Source of the DNA: DASSUW01 sp963803335
GTDB lineage: Bacteria; Actinomycetota; Thermoleophilia; Solirubrobacterales; Solirubrobacteraceae
NCBI GenBank assembly: GCA_963803335.1
Contig: CAWDME010000012.1
Location: forward strand, 124,001-188,000
Direction: 5' to 3'
Length of the DNA: 64,000 nucleotides
Below, piece after piece: positions 9,045 to 15,782 of the stretch. Position 1 is the stretch's first letter, and every line of letters starts with the position of its first letter. The position numbers and the translations under genes are program-made. The notes beneath the pieces were generated by a model. That model saw nothing but the letters and a program-made list of their open reading frames with translations, searched no databases and was not told the DNA's origin.

Positions 9045-9742
9045 GCGATCTCCTCCTCGAAGTAGTCGGGGTGCTGCTCCCGGATCGCGGGGAGAGTGGA
9101 CAGCACCATGCGCAGGTGGTGTCGGAGCTTCTGCTCGGCGTCGTCGGGGTCGTGCGCGGCGACGGCGACGACGACCGCGCGATGCTCGGCGATCATCTCC
9201 ATCATGTAGCCGGGCTCGGGCATGCTGAGGCGGCGGATGCGGTTGAGATGGCCCTTGGCGCGCTGGCTCAGCGCCCAGGCGATCTCATGGCCGCTGAGGT
9301 CGCACAGCAGGTGGTGGAGCTCGTCGTCGAGCACGTAGAAGCGGTCGAAGTCGTTCGCCTCGCGCGCCGCGTCCTGGCGGCGGATGATCGCCTCCAGCGC
9401 GGCGAGGTCGCTGTCGCGGGCGCGCAGCGCGGTGCCGCGGATCGCCGAGCACTCGAGCGCCTCGCGGACGAACTGCGCGTCCGACACCGCGCCTTCGCTG
9501 ATGTGCGTCACGAACGTGCCGAGCTGCGGCACGATCGCGACGAGCCGCTCCTCGCGCAGGCGCTGCAGCGCCTCGCGGATCGGCGTGCGGCTCACGCCGA
9601 GGAGCGCAGCGAGCTCGTTCTCGGAGATCTGGCGGCCGGGCGCGAGCTGCGCGGACACGATCGCGTCGCGCAGCGCGGTGTACACGTGCGCGCGCGCCGG
9701 TCCACGGCGTGAACGCTCGGCGACGGGAAGTAGCGCCTCCAT
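9041..9742 (-). CDS. GntR-family regulator, FCD (FadR) subfamily
   Basis: 233 aa from the ATG at 9742 (a TTG at 9781 would add 13 residues). The N-terminal winged helix carries the GntR signature (HVYTALRDAIVSAQLAPG, then ISENELAALLGVSRTPIREAL). The C-terminal all-helical FCD domain has the metal/ligand-binding pattern D..FH (VLDDELHHLL) and the late His in IAEHRAVVVA and LRHHLRMV. The first gene of the E1 operon; by context it senses a 2-oxoacid, acetoin or related acid and controls the dehydrogenase. An operator-like dyad sits directly upstream of the chosen ATG, favouring this shorter start. Confidence 0.88.
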   Translation of the reverse strand: MEALLPVAERSRRGPARAHVYTALRDAIVSAQLAPGRQISENELAALLGVSRTPIREALQRLREERLVAIVPQLGTFVTHISEGAVSDAQFVREALECSAIRGTALRARDSDLAALEAIIRRQDAAREANDFDRFYVLDDELHHLLCDLSGHEIAWALSQRAKGHLNRIRRLSMPEPGYMMEMIAEHRAVVVAVAAHDPDDAEQKLRHHLRMVLSTLPAIREQHPDYFEEEIA

Positions 9743-9744
9743 GC

Positions 9745-9764
9745 CTTGAATACTTGCATACAAG
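9745..9764. promoter_or_regulatory. Candidate FCD-GntR operator
   Basis: The plus strand reads CTTG AATA CTTG CATA CAAG. The last 12 bases form a quasi-palindrome (CTTGCATACAAG, 10 of 12 positions symmetric) of the TTG-TATA-CAA type bound by FadR/FCD-class GntR proteins. The first CTTGAATA is a further half-site in the same phase. It lies two bases upstream of the regulator ATG, an autoregulatory position. Operator identity is inferred from family consensus only. Confidence 0.5.
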
Positions 9765-9839
9765 CTCTGTCGCGAAACCAAATACCCCCGTTTGTCGGGG
9801 CCGCCCTCCCTAAAAAAGCCCGCAGTTTCGCGCGATAGT

Positions 9840-9858
9840 TCGCTACACTAATTAGCGA
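9840..9858. promoter_or_regulatory. Candidate MarR operator overlapping the start codon
   Basis: An inverted repeat, TCGCTA-N7-TAGCGA, spans 9840-9858 and ends on the A of the marR-type ATG. Nested inside is the perfect 8-base palindrome CTAATTAG (9848-9855). A -10-like TACACT lies at 9844-9849, so the transcript may have almost no leader and the repressor would block the promoter directly. Dyads of this size are typical MarR autoregulatory sites. Confidence 0.5.
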
Positions 9859-10283
9859 TGCAAACGACGTCCCGGCCAGATCTCGCCAGCCACCTGCGAC
9901 TGACCATCGCGCGCACCGCGCGGCGCTTGCGCCAGGAGGCCGGCACCGAGCTCTCGCCATCGATGACCGCGGCGCTCGCGACGATCGAGCGGCACGGGCC
10001 GATGACGCCCAGCGAGCTCGCCGCCCGCGAGCGCATCCAGCGCCCGACCGCCACGCGCATGCTCGCGCGGCTCGAGGACATGGCGCTGATCCAGCGCACG
10101 CCCGACCCGCAGGACCGGCGCTCGAGCCTCGTGGCGGTCACGTCGCCGGCCACCGAGTTGCTCGCCGAGCTGCGCACGCGCAAGACGGCGTTCCTGGCTG
10201 AGCGGCTCGATCGCCTCGACGCCGGGGACCGTGCGGTGCTCGAGCGCGCCGCGGACATCCTGGAGAGGATGCTGGCGGAGTGA
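9858..10283 (+). CDS. MarR-family transcriptional regulator
   Basis: 141 aa, normal for the family. The winged-helix core is visible: ERHGPMTPSELAARERIQRPTATRMLARLEDMAL (HTH), then the wing RTPDPQDRRSSLVAVT with the conserved D.R. The flanking helices form the dimer interface. The stop overlaps the GTG of the MFS gene, so the pair forms one operon and this protein most likely represses its own efflux pump until a phenolic or drug-like ligand binds. The operator-like palindrome at 9840-9858 supports autoregulation. Confidence 0.9.
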   Translation: MQTTSRPDLASHLRLTIARTARRLRQEAGTELSPSMTAALATIERHGPMTPSELAARERIQRPTATRMLARLEDMALIQRTPDPQDRRSSLVAVTSPATELLAELRTRKTAFLAERLDRLDAGDRAVLERAADILERMLAE

Positions 10284-11548
10284 GCGCCGGCCTCGCGCGC
10301 ACCTTCGCATCACTGAGCGTCCCCAACTATCGCCGCTACTTCAGCGGCCAGGTGGTCTCGATCACCGGCAACTGGATGCAGAACGTGGCCGAGATGTGGC
10401 TGGTCGTCCAGCTCACCGGCAACGGCGTCTCCGTCGGGCTCACCGCTGCCCTCCAGTTCGTGCCGATCATGCTGTTCGGCGCCTGGGGCGGCCTGCTCGC
10501 GGACCGCATGCCCAAGCGGCGCCTGCTCACGCTCACGCAGTCGCTGATGGCGGTACCCGCGCTGACCCTGTGGGTGCTGACGACCCAGGGGTCGGTCGAG
10601 ATCTGGATGGTCTACGCGCTGGTGTTCGTGCGCGGCGCCATCAACGCGATCGACAACCCCGCGCGCCAGAGCTTCGCGATCGAGATGGTCGGCCCTGACA
10701 AGGTCGTCAACGGCGTCGCGCTCAACTCGGTCATCGTCCATACGGCGCGCATCCTCGGCCCGGCCGTCGCCGGTGCCGTGATCGCGCTGTTCGGCGTCGG
10801 CCCGTGCTTTCTCATCAACTCGCTGTCCTTCGGCGCGATGATCCTCGCCCTGCGCGCGATGAACCCGGCCGAGCTGCACGCGCCGCCCGCCCCGGCGCAG
10901 CGCGGCCCCGGCCAGCTGCGGCAGGCGCTGCGCTACGTGGCGCGCACCCCCGAGCTGCTGATCCCCCTGGCGATGATGGCCGTGGTCGGCACGCTCTCCT
11001 ACAACTTCCAGGTGCTGCTGCCGCTGCTCGCCAGCTTCACCTGGCACGGCACGGCCTCGACCTACACCGCGCTGGCCGTCGCCATGGGCGTCGGCTCGGT
11101 GGCCGGAGCGCTCGCCGCGGGCGCGCGCGGCCGGATCAGCCCGCGCCTGCTCGTGAGCGTCGCGTTCGGCTTCGGGATCGCCGAGCTGCTCGTCGCCGTC
11201 GCGCCCGACGTGCCGCTGCAGATGGCCGCCCTGATCCCGCTCGGCGCCGTCAGCGTCACGTTCGCCGCCGGCATCAACTCGGCGCTCCAGCTCGCCGTCG
11301 AGCCGGCCATGCGCGGCCGCGTGATGGCCCTGTACTCGGTTGTCTTCCTCGGCTCGACGCCGATCGGCGCGCCGCTCGTCGGCTGGCTGGCCGAGGTCGC
11401 CGGCCCGCGCGCCGGCCTGCTGCTCGGTGCGGTCGCCGCGATGGTCGCGGCGATCGGCGGCGCGATCGCCTTCGCCCGCGCCGCCGGGCAGCCCGTCGCG
11501 GTGCGCGAGCGTGGCGGGCGGATGCTGGTCGAAGCCTTCCGCCGCTAG
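10280..11548 (+). CDS. MFS transporter (MFS_3 / enterobactin-exporter-like)
   Basis: 422 aa with about 12 hydrophobic segments. The N-terminal SVPNYRRYFSGQVVSITGNWMQNVAEMWLVVQLTGNG is characteristic of the MFS_3/EntS-like exporters, and the loop 2-3 motif appears as GGLLADRMPKRRLL. The GTG start overlaps the MarR stop by four bases. By context it is a drug or metabolite exporter controlled by that regulator. Substrate unknown. Confidence 0.9.
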   Translation: MSAGLARTFASLSVPNYRRYFSGQVVSITGNWMQNVAEMWLVVQLTGNGVSVGLTAALQFVPIMLFGAWGGLLADRMPKRRLLTLTQSLMAVPALTLWVLTTQGSVEIWMVYALVFVRGAINAIDNPARQSFAIEMVGPDKVVNGVALNSVIVHTARILGPAVAGAVIALFGVGPCFLINSLSFGAMILALRAMNPAELHAPPAPAQRGPGQLRQALRYVARTPELLIPLAMMAVVGTLSYNFQVLLPLLASFTWHGTASTYTALAVAMGVGSVAGALAAGARGRISPRLLVSVAFGFGIAELLVAVAPDVPLQMAALIPLGAVSVTFAAGINSALQLAVEPAMRGRVMALYSVVFLGSTPIGAPLVGWLAEVAGPRAGLLLGAVAAMVAAIGGAIAFARAAGQPVAVRERGGRMLVEAFRR

Positions 11549-11561
11549 TTAGAGTCGAGCC

Positions 11562-11987
11562 ATGCGCACGATGAGCCCCGAGGAGGCCCGCGCGTTCCTG
11601 GCCGCGGGGGCGCGCACCGGCAAGCTCGCCACGACACGCGCGGACGGAGCTCCCGATGCCGTCCCGGTGTGGTTCGTCGTGGACGGCGACGAGATCGTGT
11701 TCACCTGTGCCTCCTCGTCGGTTAAGGCGAGGAACCTCGCGCGGGATGGTCGTGCGGCGCTGGTGGTGGACGACGAGGCGTTCCCGTTCGCGTTCGTCAC
11801 GGTGCGCGGGAGCGTCGCGATGGCCGAGCGCCCGGACGACCTCCTGGCGTGGACGACGAGGATCGCCTCTCGCTATGTCGGCGCGGACCGCGCGGAGGAG
11901 TACGGGCGGCGCAACGAGCAGTACGACGACTGCCTCGTCCGGCTCACCCTGGACAGCGTCCTCGCGCGCGCCGACGTGGCGGTGTAG
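11562..11987 (+). CDS. PPOX-class F420-dependent oxidoreductase family protein
   Basis: 141 aa, a single split-barrel flavin/F420-binding domain. Landmarks are GKLATTRADGAPDAVPVWFVVDGDEIVF and KARNLARDGRAALVVDDE, the pattern of the Rv3618/TIGR03618-like PPOX group, followed by FVTVRGSVAM. Members bind F420 or FMN and reduce small organic substrates; binding here is inferred by family. It starts 13 bases after the MFS gene and could be co-transcribed. It ends just before the convergent VOC gene. Confidence 0.82.
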   Translation: MRTMSPEEARAFLAAGARTGKLATTRADGAPDAVPVWFVVDGDEIVFTCASSSVKARNLARDGRAALVVDDEAFPFAFVTVRGSVAMAERPDDLLAWTTRIASRYVGADRAEEYGRRNEQYDDCLVRLTLDSVLARADVAV

Positions 11988-11998
11988 CCGGCCAACGC

Positions 11999-12325
11999 CT
12001 AGTAGGCCGCCAGCAGCTCGACGCGATTGCCCCACGGGTCCGCGGTGTAGAAGCGCCGGACGTCCGGGAGCGCCTCGTCCCACTCGACGCGCCGGCCGGC
12101 CGCCGCCAGCCGCTCGGCGACCGCGTCGAGGTCGTCCACGCGCAGCGCCGGGTGCGCCTTACGGGCGGGCGCGAAGTCCGGCTCCACCCCGACGTGGAGC
12201 TGCTCGAACCAGACCCCGCCGCGGCCGCGCAGCGGCTCGGGCTTCTCGACCTCGGCGAGCCCGAGCAGGTCGCCGTAGAACGCCCGCGCCTCGGCCTCGC
12301 AGCCGGGCGGCGCCGCCACCTGCAC
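11999..12325 (-). CDS. VOC (glyoxalase-like) family protein
   Basis: 108 aa. It has the paired beta-alpha-beta-beta-beta modules of the vicinal oxygen chelate fold: AEARAFYGDLLGLAEVEKPE, then HPALRVDDLDAVAERLAAAG, and the C-terminal strand FYTADPWGNRVELLAAY with the Glu often used as a metal ligand. The GTG at 12325 is the first available start; the family usually begins about three residues earlier (LDHVQV), and those codons are present upstream without a start. It lies five bases after the transglutaminase stop, so it is the last gene of that operon by position. Substrate unknown. Confidence 0.78.
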   Translation of the reverse strand: MQVAAPPGCEAEARAFYGDLLGLAEVEKPEPLRGRGGVWFEQLHVGVEPDFAPARKAHPALRVDDLDAVAERLAAAGRRVEWDEALPDVRRFYTADPWGNRVELLAAY

Positions 12326-12330
12326 GTGGT

Positions 12331-13197
12331 CTAGGCGCGGGCCGGCGACGGGTCGCTCCGGGTCATCTTCACGGAGGCGCTGAGGTCGGCGCCCGCGCCG
12401 CCCCGGAAGACGCCCTTGATCGGCGGCACGTCGGCGTAGTTGCGGCCGTGGCCGATCTTCACGTGCGTCTCACCGCCGAGCGTGCGGTTGGTCGGGTCGG
12501 CCGCCACCCACACCGGTTCGCGCTCGCCCGGCACCAGCGCCTCCAGCCATGCGTGCGTCTCCACCTCGGCCGAGTCGACGCTCTCGTCGCCGTTCGGCGG
12601 CGCCCACAGATAGCCGGAGACGTAGCGGGCGGCGATCCCATGGCGACGGAGCAGCAGCAGCGCGAGGTGGGCGAAGTCCTGGCAGACGCCCGCGCCGGTC
12701 TCCAGCAGGTCGGCAACGGTCGAGCCCACGAACGTCACGCCCGTCCGGTAGTCGAAGCGGTCGGGGATCACCTCGACCAGCCGGCGCACGGTGGCCAGCG
12801 GCGTCTCCGCGCGGGACAGGCCGACGAGCTCGTCGAGCGCCAGGTCGTCGGGCTCGCTGCCGTCCGGGAGCAGGAACTCGCCCGCCTCGGCCCGGTACGG
12901 CCCGGAGTCGAGCTCGCCCCACGGCGCCTCCGGCGGGTCCTCCGCCGGGCTCGTCTTCACGCGCGCCCGGACGTCGATCGACAGGTGCTCGTGCGGGCGC
13001 GAGATCCCGAACTCGATCACCGTCGTGCCGAAGTAGTCGAGGTGCTGGTGCAGGCGCGACTCGGGATCGACGCGTACGCCGAAGTCGTCCACGCGCTGCG
13101 TCGCCGTGGTCGCGGGCTTCACGCGCAGCGCGTTGAGGTTGTCCGTGACGGGCGCGTCGTAGCGGTACTCGGTGAGGTAGCGGATCGCGAAGTGCAT
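12331..13197 (-). CDS. Transglutaminase-like cysteine protease-fold protein
   Basis: 288 aa. An N-terminal beta-sandwich (Transglut_N type, MHFAIRYLTEYRYDAPVTDN) precedes a transglutaminase core whose triad is visible: Cys172 in GAGVCQDFAH, His215 in VETHAWLEA and Asp234 in AADPTNRTL. In bacteria this architecture regularly accompanies alpha-E and circularly permuted ATP-grasp genes, as here, and is thought to cleave or form amide bonds on a peptide product of that system. The start ATG overlaps the alpha-E stop by one base. Likely cytoplasmic: no signal peptide. Confidence 0.9.
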   Translation of the reverse strand: MHFAIRYLTEYRYDAPVTDNLNALRVKPATTATQRVDDFGVRVDPESRLHQHLDYFGTTVIEFGISRPHEHLSIDVRARVKTSPAEDPPEAPWGELDSGPYRAEAGEFLLPDGSEPDDLALDELVGLSRAETPLATVRRLVEVIPDRFDYRTGVTFVGSTVADLLETGAGVCQDFAHLALLLLRRHGIAARYVSGYLWAPPNGDESVDSAEVETHAWLEALVPGEREPVWVAADPTNRTLGGETHVKIGHGRNYADVPPIKGVFRGGAGADLSASVKMTRSDPSPARA

Positions 13198-14198
13198 CAG
13201 GCGGTGGCCAGCCGGGCGATCGGGGTGGCCGGGCCCCCAAAGTACCGCTGCGCGATGTCGGCATCGACCTGGGCCAGCTCGCGCTGCACGGCCTCGAGCG
13301 TCTCCGCCAGCGCCTGGTCGGCCTCGGCGGTGCGGGCGCGGAAGTCGAGGTCGGCCATCAGGCGCCCGACGCGCAGGACGGCCGGCGAGCCGCGGTAGCT
13401 GGCGTCGGCCGCGGTCAGCGCGGTGTGCAGTGCCTCGACCGAGAAGGACACGGAGTCCGGGTAGTCGCGCTCGAAGAGCAGGAAGCGCGCGACCGGATCG
13501 GCGTTCGGCGCCGCGGGCACGGCACGGCGGTAGGCCTGGAAGCCGCCGACCGCCTGCAGGAGCGCGAGCGCCTGGCCGTCGCGGGCGTGCTCCTCACCCT
13601 CCGGCGGGAGCGTGACGCGCAGCATCCGCAGCACCATGTCGCCGGACTCGATCGCGGCGCCGGCCTGCAGGAACGCGTGCGCCTCGTCGCGCAGCATCGT
13701 GCGGCTCGTTACCCCCCAGAACAGGCCGCAGCGGTCGCGCACGTAGGCGTAGACCGAGTACGGGCCGGTGCGCAGCGCCGCCGACATGTCCTGTCGCAGC
13801 AGCCCGAGGTGGAACGTGTTGATGGCCTCCCACATCTCGGCGCTGAACACGTCGCGCACGGTGCGGGCGCCCTCGCGGGCGCGGGTCACGCAGTTGAGCA
13901 CGGAGGTCGGCACCTCGGGGTCGAGCGTCAGCGCGCGCAGCACCGCGTCGCGCGAGGCGGGCGTCTCGGGCGGCTCGCCGCTGACGATCGTCAGCAGGTG
14001 GTCCCACGACAGCAGCACGCCGGCCGGGTCGTCCGGCCGCGCCTGCACGTCGGCGTGGAAGACGCCGTCGAGCATGCGGGCGGTGTGCTCGGCCCGCGCC
14101 AGCTGGCGGCCGATCCAGTACAGCTCGTGGGCTATCCGAGCGAGAATGGTTACCTCCGCGGGGCATCCAGCCCCGCGTCTTGATCTCGCGTTCGGCAT
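13197..14198 (-). CDS. Alpha-E domain-containing protein
   Basis: 333 aa as drawn from the ATG at 14198. The all-helical alpha-E fold begins at ILARIAHELYWIGRQLARAEHTARML, matching the family's usual N-terminus (for example LLSRVAENLYWMGRYLERAE), and continues with RTMLRDEAHAFLQAG and FLLFERDYPDSV. The first 17 residues overlap the ATP-grasp gene and look unlike the family. A GGAGG, fused to that gene's TAA, sits five bases before an ATT codon at 14147 exactly where the family begins, so initiation at ATT (316 aa) is a real alternative; the 14198 ATG has a weaker GAGG four bases upstream. Predicted partner of the ATP-grasp ligase. Confidence 0.88.
   Translation of the reverse strand: MPNARSRRGAGCPAEVTILARIAHELYWIGRQLARAEHTARMLDGVFHADVQARPDDPAGVLLSWDHLLTIVSGEPPETPASRDAVLRALTLDPEVPTSVLNCVTRAREGARTVRDVFSAEMWEAINTFHLGLLRQDMSAALRTGPYSVYAYVRDRCGLFWGVTSRTMLRDEAHAFLQAGAAIESGDMVLRMLRVTLPPEGEEHARDGQALALLQAVGGFQAYRRAVPAAPNADPVARFLLFERDYPDSVSFSVEALHTALTAADASYRGSPAVLRVGRLMADLDFRARTAEADQALAETLEAVQRELAQVDADIAQRYFGGPATPIARLATA
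14145..14157 (-). promoter_or_regulatory. SD plus possible ATT start of the alpha-E gene
   Basis: Read on the minus strand: GGAGG (14157-14153), of which the last G borders TAA, the stop of the ATP-grasp gene (14152-14150), then CC and ATT (14147-14145). The ATT is in frame with the alpha-E gene and coincides with the conserved family N-terminus. ATT is a rare but known bacterial initiator (infC). Confidence 0.4.
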
Positions 14199-15760
14199 CC
14201 AGCCTCACGATGCTGTTGCTGCTGCTGTTCCTGGCCCGACCACTCGCCCTGGCGCAGCCCGGGCATGCGTGGCGGCGACCAGCGCGTGGTGCTCGCGACG
14301 TCGTCTCCCCCCGGCTCGGGCCCGTCGTCGAGCACCCACGTGTCCTTCGACCCGCCGCCCTGCGAGGAGTTGACGATCATCGAGCCCTCGCGCAGCGCCA
14401 CGCGCGTCAGGCCACCGGGGACGATCCGGATGTCCTCGCCGAACACCGCGAACGGGCGCAGGTCGACATGGCGCGCGGCGAGGCTGCCGTCCGGTCCGGC
14501 GGTCGGCACCGTCGACAGGCGGACGAGCTCTTGCGCGATCCAGCGCTCCGGCTGGCGCAAGATGGCATCGGCCTGGCGGGCGATCTGCTCGTCGCTCGCC
14601 GACGGGCCGATGAACACGCCCTTGCCGCCCGACTCGCTGGTGGGCTTGACGACCATCTCCCCCAGCCGCTCGAGCACCCACGCGCGCTGGTCGGCGTCGG
14701 CCATCAGGTAGGTCGGGACGTTCTCGAGGATCGGCTCCTCGCCGAGGTAGTAGCGGATCATCTCCGGCACGTAGTGGTAGATCGCCTTGTCGTCGGCGAC
14801 GCCCGTTCCCACCGCGTTGACGACGGCCACGCTGCCGGCCCGGTACGCCCGCATCAGCCCAGGAACGCCGAGCAGCGAGTCGGGCCGGAACTCGAGCGGA
14901 TCCATGAAGTCGTCGTCGATGCGGCGGTAGATCGCGTGCACGCGCTGCAGGCCGTGGGTGGTGCGGATGAAGCAGACGGCGTCGCGGACCACCAGATCGG
15001 AGGCCTCGACGAGCTCGACCCCCATCTGCCGCGCCAGGAAGGCGTGCTCGAAGTAGGCGGAGTTGAACGGGCCCGGCGTCCACACGACGACGGTCGCCTC
15101 CTCCTCCCCGCCGGTCGGCGCGACCTCCTCGAGCGCGGTGCGCAGCAGCGCCGGGTAGTGGTCGACCGGCCGCACGCGGTAGTGCGCGAACAGGCCGGGC
15201 AGTAGCCGCGTCATCGCCACGCGGTTCTCGAGCACGTAGCTGATGCCGCTCGGCGTGCGGACGTTGTCCTCGAGCACCTTCCACGAGCCGTCGCCATCGC
15301 GCACGAGGTCGCAGCCCGAGACGTGCGTGTAGACGCCGCCGGGCGGCCGGATGCCGTGCGCGGCGCGGGCAAAGCCGGAGCGCGAGACGATCAGCTCCCA
15401 CGGCACCTTGCCGTCGTGGACGATCTCGCGCCCGTGGTAGACGTCGTCGATGAAGCTGTTGAGCGCGCGGATGCGCTGGGCGAGGCCGCGCTTGATCTTC
15501 GTCCACTCGGCGGCCGGGATGATCCGCGGCACGAGGTCGAGCGGGAACGGACGGTCGCGCACCGGTCCGTCCGCGTCCGGTCCGGCGGCGTCGAACGTGA
15601 TCCCCTGCTGCATGAAGATCGCGTCGCGCCGGCGGCCCGCCTGCGCCAGCGCCTCGGCCCCGAGCTGCTCGAGCGCGTGCACGAGCGTCTGCGCGTGCGG
15701 GCGGGGCGTCCCGTCCGCGTCCAGCATCTCGTCGTAGAAGCCCTCGCGGACCGTCAGCAC
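14150..15760 (-). CDS. Circularly permuted ATP-grasp family ligase (CP_ATPgrasp type)
   Basis: 536 aa from the GTG at 15760 (a GTG at 15811 would add 17 residues and overlap the upstream gene). Family landmarks: FYDEMLDADGTPRPH, IFMQQGITFD, PFPLDLVPRIIPAAEW, LNSFIDDVYHGREIVHDG, ISYVLENRVAMTRLLPG, VVKPTSESGGKGVFIGP and the terminal NSSQGGGSKDTWVL. ATP-grasp enzymes join carboxylates to amines via acyl-phosphate; this permuted group was predicted from genome context to make a peptide or modify proteins together with alpha-E and transglutaminase partners. After WVL there is an unusual tail of about 50 residues containing a run of Gln. The SD sits in a hairpin loop (15761-15782). Confidence 0.9.
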   Translation of the reverse strand: MLTVREGFYDEMLDADGTPRPHAQTLVHALEQLGAEALAQAGRRRDAIFMQQGITFDAAGPDADGPVRDRPFPLDLVPRIIPAAEWTKIKRGLAQRIRALNSFIDDVYHGREIVHDGKVPWELIVSRSGFARAAHGIRPPGGVYTHVSGCDLVRDGDGSWKVLEDNVRTPSGISYVLENRVAMTRLLPGLFAHYRVRPVDHYPALLRTALEEVAPTGGEEEATVVVWTPGPFNSAYFEHAFLARQMGVELVEASDLVVRDAVCFIRTTHGLQRVHAIYRRIDDDFMDPLEFRPDSLLGVPGLMRAYRAGSVAVVNAVGTGVADDKAIYHYVPEMIRYYLGEEPILENVPTYLMADADQRAWVLERLGEMVVKPTSESGGKGVFIGPSASDEQIARQADAILRQPERWIAQELVRLSTVPTAGPDGSLAARHVDLRPFAVFGEDIRIVPGGLTRVALREGSMIVNSSQGGGSKDTWVLDDGPEPGGDDVASTTRWSPPRMPGLRQGEWSGQEQQQQQHREAGCRTRDQDAGLDAPRR

Positions 15761-15782
15761 GCCGGAATCCTCACATTCCGGC
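15761..15782 (-). promoter_or_regulatory. Perfect 8-bp hairpin presenting the SD of the ATP-grasp gene
   Basis: On the transcript: GCCGGAAT, loop GTGAGG, ATTCCGGC, then immediately the GTG start. Arms are 15775-15782 and 15761-15768; the six-base loop (15769-15774) holds both the GAGG SD and the TGA stop of the upstream regulator gene. A ribosome finishing the regulator would melt the stem, so the structure looks like a translational-coupling switch. Confidence 0.6.

Noticed and set aside
9786..9800. CCCCG-TTTGT-CGGGG stem-loop near the GntR start as a terminator
   Set aside because: It lies upstream of both divergent genes, has only five base pairs and no T-run, so it cannot end either transcript.
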